A DNA stretch of 64,000 bases from the IMG/VR virus record IMGVR_UViG_3300017613_000793, positions 1 through 64,000 of that record. The stretch is one strand, 5' to 3'. The translations under genes were made by a program, and so were the position numbers. Every line of letters starts with the position of its first letter. Position 1 is the stretch's first letter. The DNA is from a virus. This document shows positions 57,253-64,000 of the stretch, in pieces. The notes under the pieces are model-generated. The model did not search any database and was not told the origin of the DNA. It worked only from the letters and a program-made list of their open reading frames with translations.

Positions 57253-59108
57253 GGTTCCCTCACTTTGGTTTCCCAATCTGGATTTAATTTCTTCACAGCA
57301 TTCACCGTGTTTAATACATTACGTTCTTCATATGGATTAAAGTTCCATATCTTCTTGAATGCTTCAACACCCTTGCTCCATTCCCGGTCCTGCTTCTGTC
57401 TATCAAAAGCTTTAAACACCGCTCCATGCTTGTGGTAAAACGTGGTTGCATAGGTCTTAACAATGTCATGTCCTGATAACCGTATTCTTAACAAATGGTC
57501 CTCATCTGCCTGATACCTGGGAGCAAGATTTCTAAATGGTCCAATTTCCTCAATACATTCCATACTCACCAACAATGCTGAATAATCCCCGGCAATCATT
57601 ATCTGAATTGGCTTCTCAGCATTATACACTTTATCCTGAAAATGTAATTGGTCTGTTTCATGTTTGTTGACAACCTGCCCGGTCACTGCGTATGCTTTCC
57701 GTCTCTGAATTGTGTCAACCAGAGTATCTATATATGTGGAACTCAGTATAATGTCATTGTTGCACAACAACACATAATCATACCCTTCTGCCCATGCCTT
57801 CTTCATTGCAAGGTTCCACGCTTCAGGCACGTTCATGGACCTGGACAAAAAGTCCACATTATTGTCCAGAAGCCATTCCTGTGTACCGTCCTCACTCTCA
57901 TTATCTATCACAAAGATGTCATAGTCATGCTTGCTTCTTACAGAATCAATACACTGCTTTGTTAAGTCCAAAAAGTTATACGTCAATATATTAACAAGAA
58001 CCTTCTTTGACTCTAACATCTGCTCATTTATTGATGTCAAAACTATTTCCGGGTCTATATTTAAACACTGAGGACTCCGTGTGGTTTCCTTCTCCTGCAT
58101 GTTCCGTCCTGGTAAGCACTTGAGTGTCCACCAACATCTGCTACGTTCTCCAATTGGACACGGTATCTGAACACAAGAAACCTTCTCATAATCCTCAACC
58201 CAAATCTCACCATCTACACTTCCGCACACCATCACTGCTCTCTTCTTCAAAGCACCTGCAAGATGATATACATAACTGTTTGGAGATACCACAATATCAC
58301 ATTGCTCAACAATGGCTCCTAATTGCTCCATGTTAAATTCATATTTATCATCTATCTTTCTATCAAGTATTACAAACTGTGGTCCATCTTCCGGGAAAAG
58401 TCCCATAAGCTTTTCCATATGTGGATATGTCCGACTTACATTGGAACCATCCAACTGTAATCCAATTACTGGCCTATCCTTATCATAATCCTGTGCAACC
58501 AACCACTCTTGTGCCCACACTTTTTCATCATTAGTCACCACATAGGTTGGTGTTTTATTCTCCAGGAATAACCCCATTTGCTCCAAATATATTGAAGCCC
58601 TATTCTTGATAACTTTACCATCACGCTCAAAGTCTTTAGTTTCAACACGGAACTCAAGATTGTTTACGTCAATCTTAATGTCCGGCACAGCTTTCAACAT
58701 TGCTTCCTGGCCTGTGTAAACCCGGTCAACATATGGGTTGTGTTTCAGGATTCTCTCATAACCCTTTTTAACAGCGAACCACACTTCAACATCTTCTCCA
58801 TATTTGTACTTGAGTGCTTTAGCTATTACAGAAGCCATGAGGACATCACCACGTCCGTTCATGTCTCTGATTATACCTACAGAAAACTTCCCTTTCTTCT
58901 TATGTGCAAAATCAAATGAACCTCTTGCCATAATGCTATCTGGATGAATAAAATATTTAGGGTCTATATTGAACCGCTTTATTAATTCATCTGATACAAA
59001 TTGCCCTGGTTTGAATTTCATTGTTACATTTCCTTTTGAATAAAGTTGGCTTGGAATATTAGACCGCATTCTTCTACCAGACACTGTTGCACCACGCATA
59101 AATTTCAT
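57237..59108 (-). CDS. Bifunctional glycosyltransferase (GT9-like plus GT2)
   Basis: 623 residues from ATG 59108, which has GGGAG five bases upstream and an ATGA overlap. Residues 60-370 follow the heptosyltransferase (GT9) layout: RGDVLMASVIAKAL, PVIGLQLDGSN, DIVVSPNSYVYHLAGAL. Residues 380-600 are a GT2 domain: VLVNILTYNFLDLTKQCIDSV, YDYVLLCNNDIIL (DxD-like), QADEDHLLRIRLSGH. It likely adds two different sugars in succession. Confidence 0.85.
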   Translation of the reverse strand: MKFMRGATVSGRRMRSNIPSQLYSKGNVTMKFKPGQFVSDELIKRFNIDPKYFIHPDSIMARGSFDFAHKKKGKFSVGIIRDMNGRGDVLMASVIAKALKYKYGEDVEVWFAVKKGYERILKHNPYVDRVYTGQEAMLKAVPDIKIDVNNLEFRVETKDFERDGKVIKNRASIYLEQMGLFLENKTPTYVVTNDEKVWAQEWLVAQDYDKDRPVIGLQLDGSNVSRTYPHMEKLMGLFPEDGPQFVILDRKIDDKYEFNMEQLGAIVEQCDIVVSPNSYVYHLAGALKKRAVMVCGSVDGEIWVEDYEKVSCVQIPCPIGERSRCWWTLKCLPGRNMQEKETTRSPQCLNIDPEIVLTSINEQMLESKKVLVNILTYNFLDLTKQCIDSVRSKHDYDIFVIDNESEDGTQEWLLDNNVDFLSRSMNVPEAWNLAMKKAWAEGYDYVLLCNNDIILSSTYIDTLVDTIQRRKAYAVTGQVVNKHETDQLHFQDKVYNAEKPIQIMIAGDYSALLVSMECIEEIGPFRNLAPRYQADEDHLLRIRLSGHDIVKTYATTFYHKHGAVFKAFDRQKQDREWSKGVEAFKKIWNFNPYEERNVLNTVNAVKKLNPDWETKVREPWAKS

Positions 59109-59290
59109 TCTTTCTCCCATTTATATGGTGGTAATTGTTCTTCATCCATATTGTATTTTTTGGTTGTCCGGCAAATCATACACCGCTTAAATCCCATACG
59201 CCTTGTGTCACCCGGTATATTCTTACACGGTCCTTCATAATGCCCCCATTTACATTCACTATCACTTTGGTGTATCAATCTTGTTTCCAA
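59105..59290 (-). CDS. Small cysteine-rich protein
   Basis: 61 residues with CKWGHYEGPC and CMICRTTKKYN, a likely zinc site. It lies between the two glycosyltransferase genes and overlaps both. Function unknown. Confidence 0.6.
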   Translation of the reverse strand: METRLIHQSDSECKWGHYEGPCKNIPGDTRRMGFKRCMICRTTKKYNMDEEQLPPYKWEKE

Positions 59291-60294
59291 TACTTCATTA
59301 TTGAAGGTCTCAGAGCTTCATATACATCCTCTGATTTTACACTGGTAAAACAGGTAACTTTATTCTCACACTCAACCGCTCTTTCAAAACACGGCTTACA
59401 TTTTATCCACTCATTCAACTTCAGTGCTGTTACATCCGTCTTAAACAATGGATGTAAGCTCAACCGCTCTTCAGGTCTACTAGGACCAAGGACGGCTGTC
59501 AAAGGTGTTTTAGTAAAGTGTGAAACCCATACTGGTGAACTATCCATACTGATTACCATCTTTGCATCTTTTATAATGCTGAATAGCTCCGGGATAGTCT
59601 GATTCATAAATCTAAAATCTGCATCCCCTTCAAGGTCTATCTTCCCACCTATATATACAACATTTATATCCTCAAGGTTTAAGAAGTGGATTATGTCCTG
59701 CACCACGTGCTTTGGCAATCCCCTCTTCTCTGTATTTCCCATTCCTTGGAATACAATATACTTGTCAAACTTAACCGGGTTATCCGGGAAACCTATCAGT
59801 GGCATATGCCAATCTGGAGTGTATCCCCATTTCAACCCAACTGCTCTACTATAAATTTCAACCCTATGCATCTTCTGCATCTTAGGGTCATGATGGTCCT
59901 TTTCAACCACTTGGTCAAGCATTAAACCTGGGGTCTTCCTCAGCCTATTATGAGTATCAACTTCAATACCAAGTAGCTCTAATATTTCCTTATACTGTGG
60001 GAGCGTCCTGATATATGGACTGTACCCCAACGAACTAATTTGTCTGAGCACTGGAACCAACATTAACGTGTCGCCCAATGAAAACGTTCTCTCAAGATAG
60101 AATCTATGCGTATCTGCTTCGTCCATCTCTTTTATAAATGGATGCTTCAATTTGGTGAGCACTCCATGGTATCCACCATTCAATAAGCTCACATCTACAA
60201 AAGCATCAGGAGCAACTGTTACTGAACCGCTTGCTCTACGGTACGAAAAAATCTGATTAATACCTGTCTTATTTGTTTGGAATAAATCCCACAT
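59275..60294 (-). CDS. GT9-like glycosyltransferase
   Basis: 339 residues from ATG 60294; TTG 60315 with a closer ribosome site is possible. LERTFSLGDTLMLVPVLRQISS is the N-terminal GT9 motif; IVFQGMGNTEKRGLPKHV, VYIGGKID, KMVISMDSSPVWVSHFTKTPLTAVLG and PEERLSL are the C-terminal donor-site elements. Late cysteines (CKPCFERAVECENKVTC) form the cluster typical of heptosyltransferase ends. First gene of the cassette after the capsid terminator. Confidence 0.85.
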   Translation of the reverse strand: MWDLFQTNKTGINQIFSYRRASGSVTVAPDAFVDVSLLNGGYHGVLTKLKHPFIKEMDEADTHRFYLERTFSLGDTLMLVPVLRQISSLGYSPYIRTLPQYKEILELLGIEVDTHNRLRKTPGLMLDQVVEKDHHDPKMQKMHRVEIYSRAVGLKWGYTPDWHMPLIGFPDNPVKFDKYIVFQGMGNTEKRGLPKHVVQDIIHFLNLEDINVVYIGGKIDLEGDADFRFMNQTIPELFSIIKDAKMVISMDSSPVWVSHFTKTPLTAVLGPSRPEERLSLHPLFKTDVTALKLNEWIKCKPCFERAVECENKVTCFTSVKSEDVYEALRPSIMKYWKQD

Positions 60295-60347
60295 CTTTTT
60301 TTGTCTTCTCCACAAGTTTCATTTCTTCCTTTTTAAAATAAATCTCA

Positions 60348-60374
60348 GTGGGACCGGAGATTGTCCAGTCCCAC
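60348..60374 (-). terminator. Hairpin after the major capsid gene
   Basis: GTGGGAC/GTCCCAC closes an inner GGA/TCC stem, and on the minus strand the arm is followed by TGAGATTTATTTT. It lies 25 bases after the capsid stop and would lower transcription into the modification cassette. Confidence 0.65.
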
Positions 60375-60398
60375 CAAGAGGGTATACCATATCAAGCG

Positions 60399-61604
60399 TT
60401 AGCTAGATGTGATAGTAACTGTTCCCAGTCCCAGGTTTCTGTCAGCCAGCGAACCTGCTTTTTCTTCAGGTATAATACCGAAGGCGTACCTTGTCATTGC
60501 ACCTTTGAAGAACTGAGTGAAGTCATCACCAACGATGTACTTAGGTGAGGTAAACAGTGGGATGTATGGAGCATAATAGCCACATGCATACTGCCAGTTG
60601 TCGCCCTTGAACCCAAGCAGAATCTTAGTTGCATCCGGGAAGTCCGGGTCTACGTAGCACTTAAACATGCCACCACCCAAAGTTCCAACATACCGTCTGC
60701 CCATAATGGACATGCTGTCCTGTGCCAGTGGGTCAGTGTTAAACTTCTCCAACTTACTCAGTCTCAGGTATGCATCAGGATGAACCACTATCCAATTAGC
60801 GTTCCGTCCTTTAACCTTAAAGATTTCATTGTTCACTTCAAGGATTTTGTCATACAGAGTTGCATCATACTCTTTCTGATGAAAGGTGTATTTCAGGTCT
60901 TCTGTGAGAGCACCATTGCTGTTCCAGTTGGCATTGTGTCCAACTCCTGCAAGCAGTGCTGTGATTATCTGATAGTCAACTTCCCTAACCACTTCTTCAA
61001 CAGTCTTTGGCATAAGTTCAGCTTCAAGGTTCAGCCCCCACTGGGAACGTAAATCCTGTTCAGCTTCAATTGTCCACTGACCCTTAATTTTCTTGGTCAC
61101 GGCTGTGATTGTATCAGATTCCAGAGAGTAATTAACCTCTCTGATTGTACCCTTTTCTCCAGAGTCTGCATAGGTAGCAGTTCGACCTTGGTCAAGCCTA
61201 TCACCTGCAGTTCTTCCGTCATACGTATTGCCAAACTTGTGGTCTATCCAATACAGGATACTTGATGGTCCGTTCATAGGTTGAACAGATACCAGTTCCA
61301 TAGCAATCAGCTTGGTATAAATACGTCTGATTGCAGGAAGTAACTGAGTCGTGAAGGTTGCAATGTCAGTTGACACTGTGTCTTCATGTAACATGCCGTC
61401 TTCCATCCGGTCAAGGTCTGGTCTCAGAGTGTTCCCTGATTCAGCCTTAATCCAGTTGATTGTATTGTCATACAGACGTTCTCTCAGCTTCGGATAATCC
61501 TGTCCTGTCCGTTCCCGGTCCAACAGTCCTTCAGCTTCATCAAGCTCAAGGTTTCGTCTCTTCTGGGCTTCCAGAAAAGAATTGAGTTTTTCTCTATTTA
61601 CCAT
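60399..61604 (-). CDS. Major capsid protein (T4 gp23-like, HK97 fold)
   Basis: 401 residues. Helical N-arm (1-60), then LLPAIRRIYTKLIAMELVSVQPMNGPSSILYWIDHKFG at 90-127, which is the E-loop/P-domain start of gp23-type capsid proteins, and late GGGMFKCYVDPDF, ILLGFKGDNWQYACGYYAPYIP and MTRYAFGII. Sits right after protease and scaffold. It may be cleaved by the protease in the N-arm. Confidence 0.93.
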   Translation of the reverse strand: MVNREKLNSFLEAQKRRNLELDEAEGLLDRERTGQDYPKLRERLYDNTINWIKAESGNTLRPDLDRMEDGMLHEDTVSTDIATFTTQLLPAIRRIYTKLIAMELVSVQPMNGPSSILYWIDHKFGNTYDGRTAGDRLDQGRTATYADSGEKGTIREVNYSLESDTITAVTKKIKGQWTIEAEQDLRSQWGLNLEAELMPKTVEEVVREVDYQIITALLAGVGHNANWNSNGALTEDLKYTFHQKEYDATLYDKILEVNNEIFKVKGRNANWIVVHPDAYLRLSKLEKFNTDPLAQDSMSIMGRRYVGTLGGGMFKCYVDPDFPDATKILLGFKGDNWQYACGYYAPYIPLFTSPKYIVGDDFTQFFKGAMTRYAFGIIPEEKAGSLADRNLGLGTVTITSS

Positions 61605-61621
61605 AGATATTTGTCCTCTTC

Positions 61622-62407
61622 TTAGGAGTTAAGATTTAGAACATCTGCTTTAAAAGCTTTGATGTCTTTCTTAAATCCCGCTTTCTTTGCTTCCGCAAAT
61701 TGAGTCTTGATTTTCTTTTCGGCCTCTTCTGCCGTCTCAGACTCTTCGTTTTTCACCGTGCCTACAGGCTCCAAACCAGATTCTACAATCCGATTCTTAA
61801 CACCCTCAGCAATGATGTTTGAAAACTTTTCCTTCAGCTTTGTAATCGCTTCAGGTAGAGTTTCTACATCACCATGGGTAATGTCTCCGTCCTCATTAAC
61901 AAGTTCACCCTCAATCATGGACTTGAACTTTACGTTCTCATCCTTCTCAAGTTCCTCATCAAGTTTGGTACGAAGTGTAGACTGTGCTTCCTCTTTGTCC
62001 TTAGCTTCCTGTTCAGCATTCTCACGGTCTGTGATACGCTTTTCCAGGTCAGCATTCTGGGCTTTCAAGTCAGCAATAGTCTGTGAAAGGTCTTCCTGCT
62101 TCTCTTTACCTTTTCCCTCATCAGGGCCTTCAGTTTTTTCTTCTTCAGGAATTACGCCTTCAAGTGATGTCAGCTCATTAATTGCATCACGGACACCTTC
62201 CACCATAGATTCATTAGACTTTTTAACAGCATCCACTGCAGAGTTAAGTTTTTCCTCAAGCTCTTTAGTCCATTCATCTTTAGCTTCAGATACCTTATCA
62301 GCAATCTGTTGCTCCATATCAGCTTTCTGAGCTTCTTCATGAGTCTTAAAAAGTTCCTCATGGTCTGCTCTCAGAGCTTCAATGTTTTCGTATTCTTTCT
62401 TGTCCAT
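61622..62407 (-). CDS. Nested scaffold protein (internal start)
   Basis: 261 residues in the same frame as the protease gene, from ATG 62407 (MDKKEYENIEAL) with GAGGAG just upstream. It contains only the coiled acidic domain. Lambda Nu3 is made in this way inside gene C, so a nested scaffold is likely. Confidence 0.6.
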   Translation of the reverse strand: MDKKEYENIEALRADHEELFKTHEEAQKADMEQQIADKVSEAKDEWTKELEEKLNSAVDAVKKSNESMVEGVRDAINELTSLEGVIPEEEKTEGPDEGKGKEKQEDLSQTIADLKAQNADLEKRITDRENAEQEAKDKEEAQSTLRTKLDEELEKDENVKFKSMIEGELVNEDGDITHGDVETLPEAITKLKEKFSNIIAEGVKNRIVESGLEPVGTVKNEESETAEEAEKKIKTQFAEAKKAGFKKDIKAFKADVLNLNS

Positions 62408-63064
62408 ATTCTCCTCTTTGGAATTTTGTGTTGAGTCGTCAGGGTTCTCATCCTGGGACTCTATAAACAAGTGTTTATTCTCTTGTATATAAGAAGTCAC
62501 AGCATCACTCATGCTGTCTTCCATAACCGCTCTCACTCTAGCATCAGGGACACTTGGTGTGAGCACAAAGTCACCCGGACTCAAGAGCCGGAAGTCTTTG
62601 TTTACTTCACTGTAGGTAGACATTTTTCCATTTACTCTACCACGCTTTTCAGTGACAGTTCCTGCCCCTCTTGAACTGACTCCAACACGACCATGCTTTA
62701 TAAGCACCATTGCATCTTTGCCTGTTCTTGTGGGAAGAACTGTACACTCACCATAACATTCCCCATTCTCATCCATCCAGATTTTATTCCAAATGTGGGA
62801 AACATCATTAATGTTTGCAACTCCGGTTGTAGGATGATATGATGCTCCATAGATTTCTCCATTAACCACCTGCTCCTGCAATCTGTCAATCTCTCTTTGT
62901 AGGAGTTCCTTTTGGTACAACCTACCATTACGATTAACAATATTACCGTGTTGCCATTTTACCTGCACTCTCATAGTCGGGTCTTTAGTATTTTCGTCTA
63001 AAGACTCTTCCAGAATCTGTGCATTGACGGCTTCAAATTCAAGCCGTGCAGGAAATTTTCTCAT
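61622..63064 (-). CDS. Prohead protease with scaffold domain
   Basis: 480 residues. Residues 1-195 form a gp21/S78-like protease: NIVNRNGRLYQKELL, H77 in YGASYHP, and S130/S131 in GRVGVSSRGAG as catalytic residues. Residues 200-480 are acidic and coiled (rich in E, K, D), the look of a scaffold or core protein. One polypeptide may deliver protease to the procapsid, as lambda gpC does. Confidence 0.88.
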   Translation of the reverse strand: MRKFPARLEFEAVNAQILEESLDENTKDPTMRVQVKWQHGNIVNRNGRLYQKELLQREIDRLQEQVVNGEIYGASYHPTTGVANINDVSHIWNKIWMDENGECYGECTVLPTRTGKDAMVLIKHGRVGVSSRGAGTVTEKRGRVNGKMSTYSEVNKDFRLLSPGDFVLTPSVPDARVRAVMEDSMSDAVTSYIQENKHLFIESQDENPDDSTQNSKEENMDKKEYENIEALRADHEELFKTHEEAQKADMEQQIADKVSEAKDEWTKELEEKLNSAVDAVKKSNESMVEGVRDAINELTSLEGVIPEEEKTEGPDEGKGKEKQEDLSQTIADLKAQNADLEKRITDRENAEQEAKDKEEAQSTLRTKLDEELEKDENVKFKSMIEGELVNEDGDITHGDVETLPEAITKLKEKFSNIIAEGVKNRIVESGLEPVGTVKNEESETAEEAEKKIKTQFAEAKKAGFKKDIKAFKADVLNLNS

Positions 63065-63067
63065 GTC

Positions 63068-63823
63068 CTACTCCGTTAATTGTTTTTCCATAACCGCAAA
63101 TTCAATCAGGTCAGCCGTACTGACCTCACCTTCATAAGTCACTTTCCGGTCCACTGATTCTGGTGTACCATCAAAGACGGCCTCACCATTCTCAATTTTA
63201 TACTTTACCTTGAAATAGGTTTCCTCACTTGACTCATCATTCCATTTGGAGTAAACAACTTCATCTTTTGAGAAGTCTACCAAATAGGTACGCTTGCCCT
63301 GTGATTCAACCGCTTTTCCAAGTGCCTGTTTTAACGACTGGAAAGCTTCCTTCAAAATCTTGTTTGCATTCATTTTTACCTCATCACTCATATTTTTACC
63401 ACCGTGTGCTTTGCTCCAACTGGCAATACACCGTGCCTTCATTCTTGCCGGGACCATTTCTTTGCTCTGCCGTGATTTCAACCTCTTCATACACCGTGTT
63501 ACAAAAGCATTTTTTGCTTCACCCTTTGTTGGGCTTGGTGTTACTGATTGATTATCACCAGGAGCTTCTTGCCGTATCAGTGCTCTTAAACCCCTCATAC
63601 TTTTCATCTTCATCACTGTCTCCACCTTGTTACCTACCCTTGCTTGAGCCTTTTCATATAGAGCCTCTTCTTTAACATCTTTAGCTTTCTGCTTCCATGT
63701 AGAGTAACAAACCCCGGCTCTCTTCTTCTGGTCCGGGTATTCTTTTCTCAGGGATGGATTCCCCATACACCGTGAGATAAACTTCTTCTTGTCTTCGCTC
63801 TGTCTAGGTTTAGGTATAGGCAT
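63068..63823 (-). CDS. Capsid-associated protein with duplicated motif
   Basis: 251 residues, basic. Two copies of a motif FISRCM/FVTRCM ... (R)AGVCYSTW / ARCIASW at about residues 15-43 and 108-139 are seen; this motif accompanies phage protease and portal genes. The C-terminal 80 residues are beta-rich (TYLVDFSKDEVVYSKW). May be a core or head vertex component. Confidence 0.7.
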   Translation of the reverse strand: MPIPKPRQSEDKKKFISRCMGNPSLRKEYPDQKKRAGVCYSTWKQKAKDVKEEALYEKAQARVGNKVETVMKMKSMRGLRALIRQEAPGDNQSVTPSPTKGEAKNAFVTRCMKRLKSRQSKEMVPARMKARCIASWSKAHGGKNMSDEVKMNANKILKEAFQSLKQALGKAVESQGKRTYLVDFSKDEVVYSKWNDESSEETYFKVKYKIENGEAVFDGTPESVDRKVTYEGEVSTADLIEFAVMEKQLTE

Positions 63824-63832
63824 ATCTACTCC

Positions 63833-64000
63833 TTATGAATACAGTTCAAAAACTGTAAACTCAAATGAGTCACCATGACCGGACCAACCTGGAGCTTCAC
63901 CGTATGGTTGACATACATATTTTCCCGGAAGGTCAAAATCATCAGCCACTATAGTGTATGTCAAGATGTTCTCATTTCCACCACCTGCTTTCTGTGCACA
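63833..64000 (-). CDS. C-terminal end of a virion protein (5' part outside window)
   Basis: 55 residues to the stop at 63833, beta-rich: TYTIVADDFDLPGKYVCQPY and SGHGDSFEFTVFE, like an immunoglobulin-type or fibre-attachment end domain. Six bases separate it from the following start region. Identity cannot be told from this end alone. Confidence 0.6.
   Translation of the reverse strand, partial: CAQKAGGGNENILTYTIVADDFDLPGKYVCQPYGEAPGWSGHGDSFEFTVFELYS

Overview
The window is one contiguous piece of a large tailed double-stranded DNA phage. Essentially every gene lies on the minus strand, packed with ATGA/TAATG-type overlaps of 1 to 20 bases, so transcription runs from position 64000 towards 1. 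No bacterial chromosomal genes, insertion sequences or CRISPR arrays are visible. The T4-gp23-like capsid protein, long tape measure and simple tube/chaperone module suggest a virus with a long, probably non-contractile tail (no sheath gene is seen, but the genome is incomplete). Strong AGGAGG-type ribosome sites, sigma70/sigmaA-like promoters (TTGACA-17/18-TAnAnT, often with an upstream TGG) and a class II ribonucleotide reductase fit a bacterial host that may live without oxygen. The host cannot be named from the sequence.

Right part in order of transcription (64000 to about 31500), virion genes: the end of a structural gene, a capsid-associated protein, a prohead protease fused to or containing a scaffold, the major capsid protein and a terminator. 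Next comes a cassette of about 7 kb for glycan or small-molecule modification (two glycosyltransferase genes, FkbM and other methyltransferases, a sulfotransferase, a kinase-like/methyltransferase fusion). Neck genes, tail tube, tail chaperones joined by a likely -1 frameshift, a 1694-residue tape measure and a tail-tip/receptor-binding region follow. That region contains a paralogous pair and a tandem triplication of appendage proteins. A second sulfotransferase, a PAS-domain protein, a holin-like protein and a factor-independent terminator at 31512-31533 close the late block.

Middle (31440 to 26050): promoter-headed small genes, an ArdC-like antirestriction protein, a cluster of eight tRNA genes (Asn, Pro, His, Ala, Glu, Trp, Asp, Gly), a sigma-factor-like protein with a duplicated C-terminal motif, and then almost 1 kb with no gene. 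That gap has its own promoter, many stem-loops, an aberrant tRNA and a strong terminal stem followed by a U-rich tract. It is the best candidate for a large structured non-coding RNA of the GOLLD/ROOL kind.

Left part (26050 to 1): DNA metabolism. A UvsW-like helicase, a winged-helix protein beside three iteron-like repeats, a DnaB-like helicase, a family A DNA polymerase carrying an N-terminal uracil-glycosylase-like Fe-S domain, a UvsY-like protein, a gp32-like ssDNA-binding protein, a RecA/UvsX recombinase, a flap exonuclease, the SbcC/SbcD (gp46/gp47) pair, a resolvase-like nuclease, a membrane-anchored lytic transglycosylase, class II ribonucleotide reductase, an RNA ligase and RtcB (cut by the window edge). 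Together these form a nearly complete replication-recombination set plus an RNA-repair set that would suit protection of the phage and host tRNAs.
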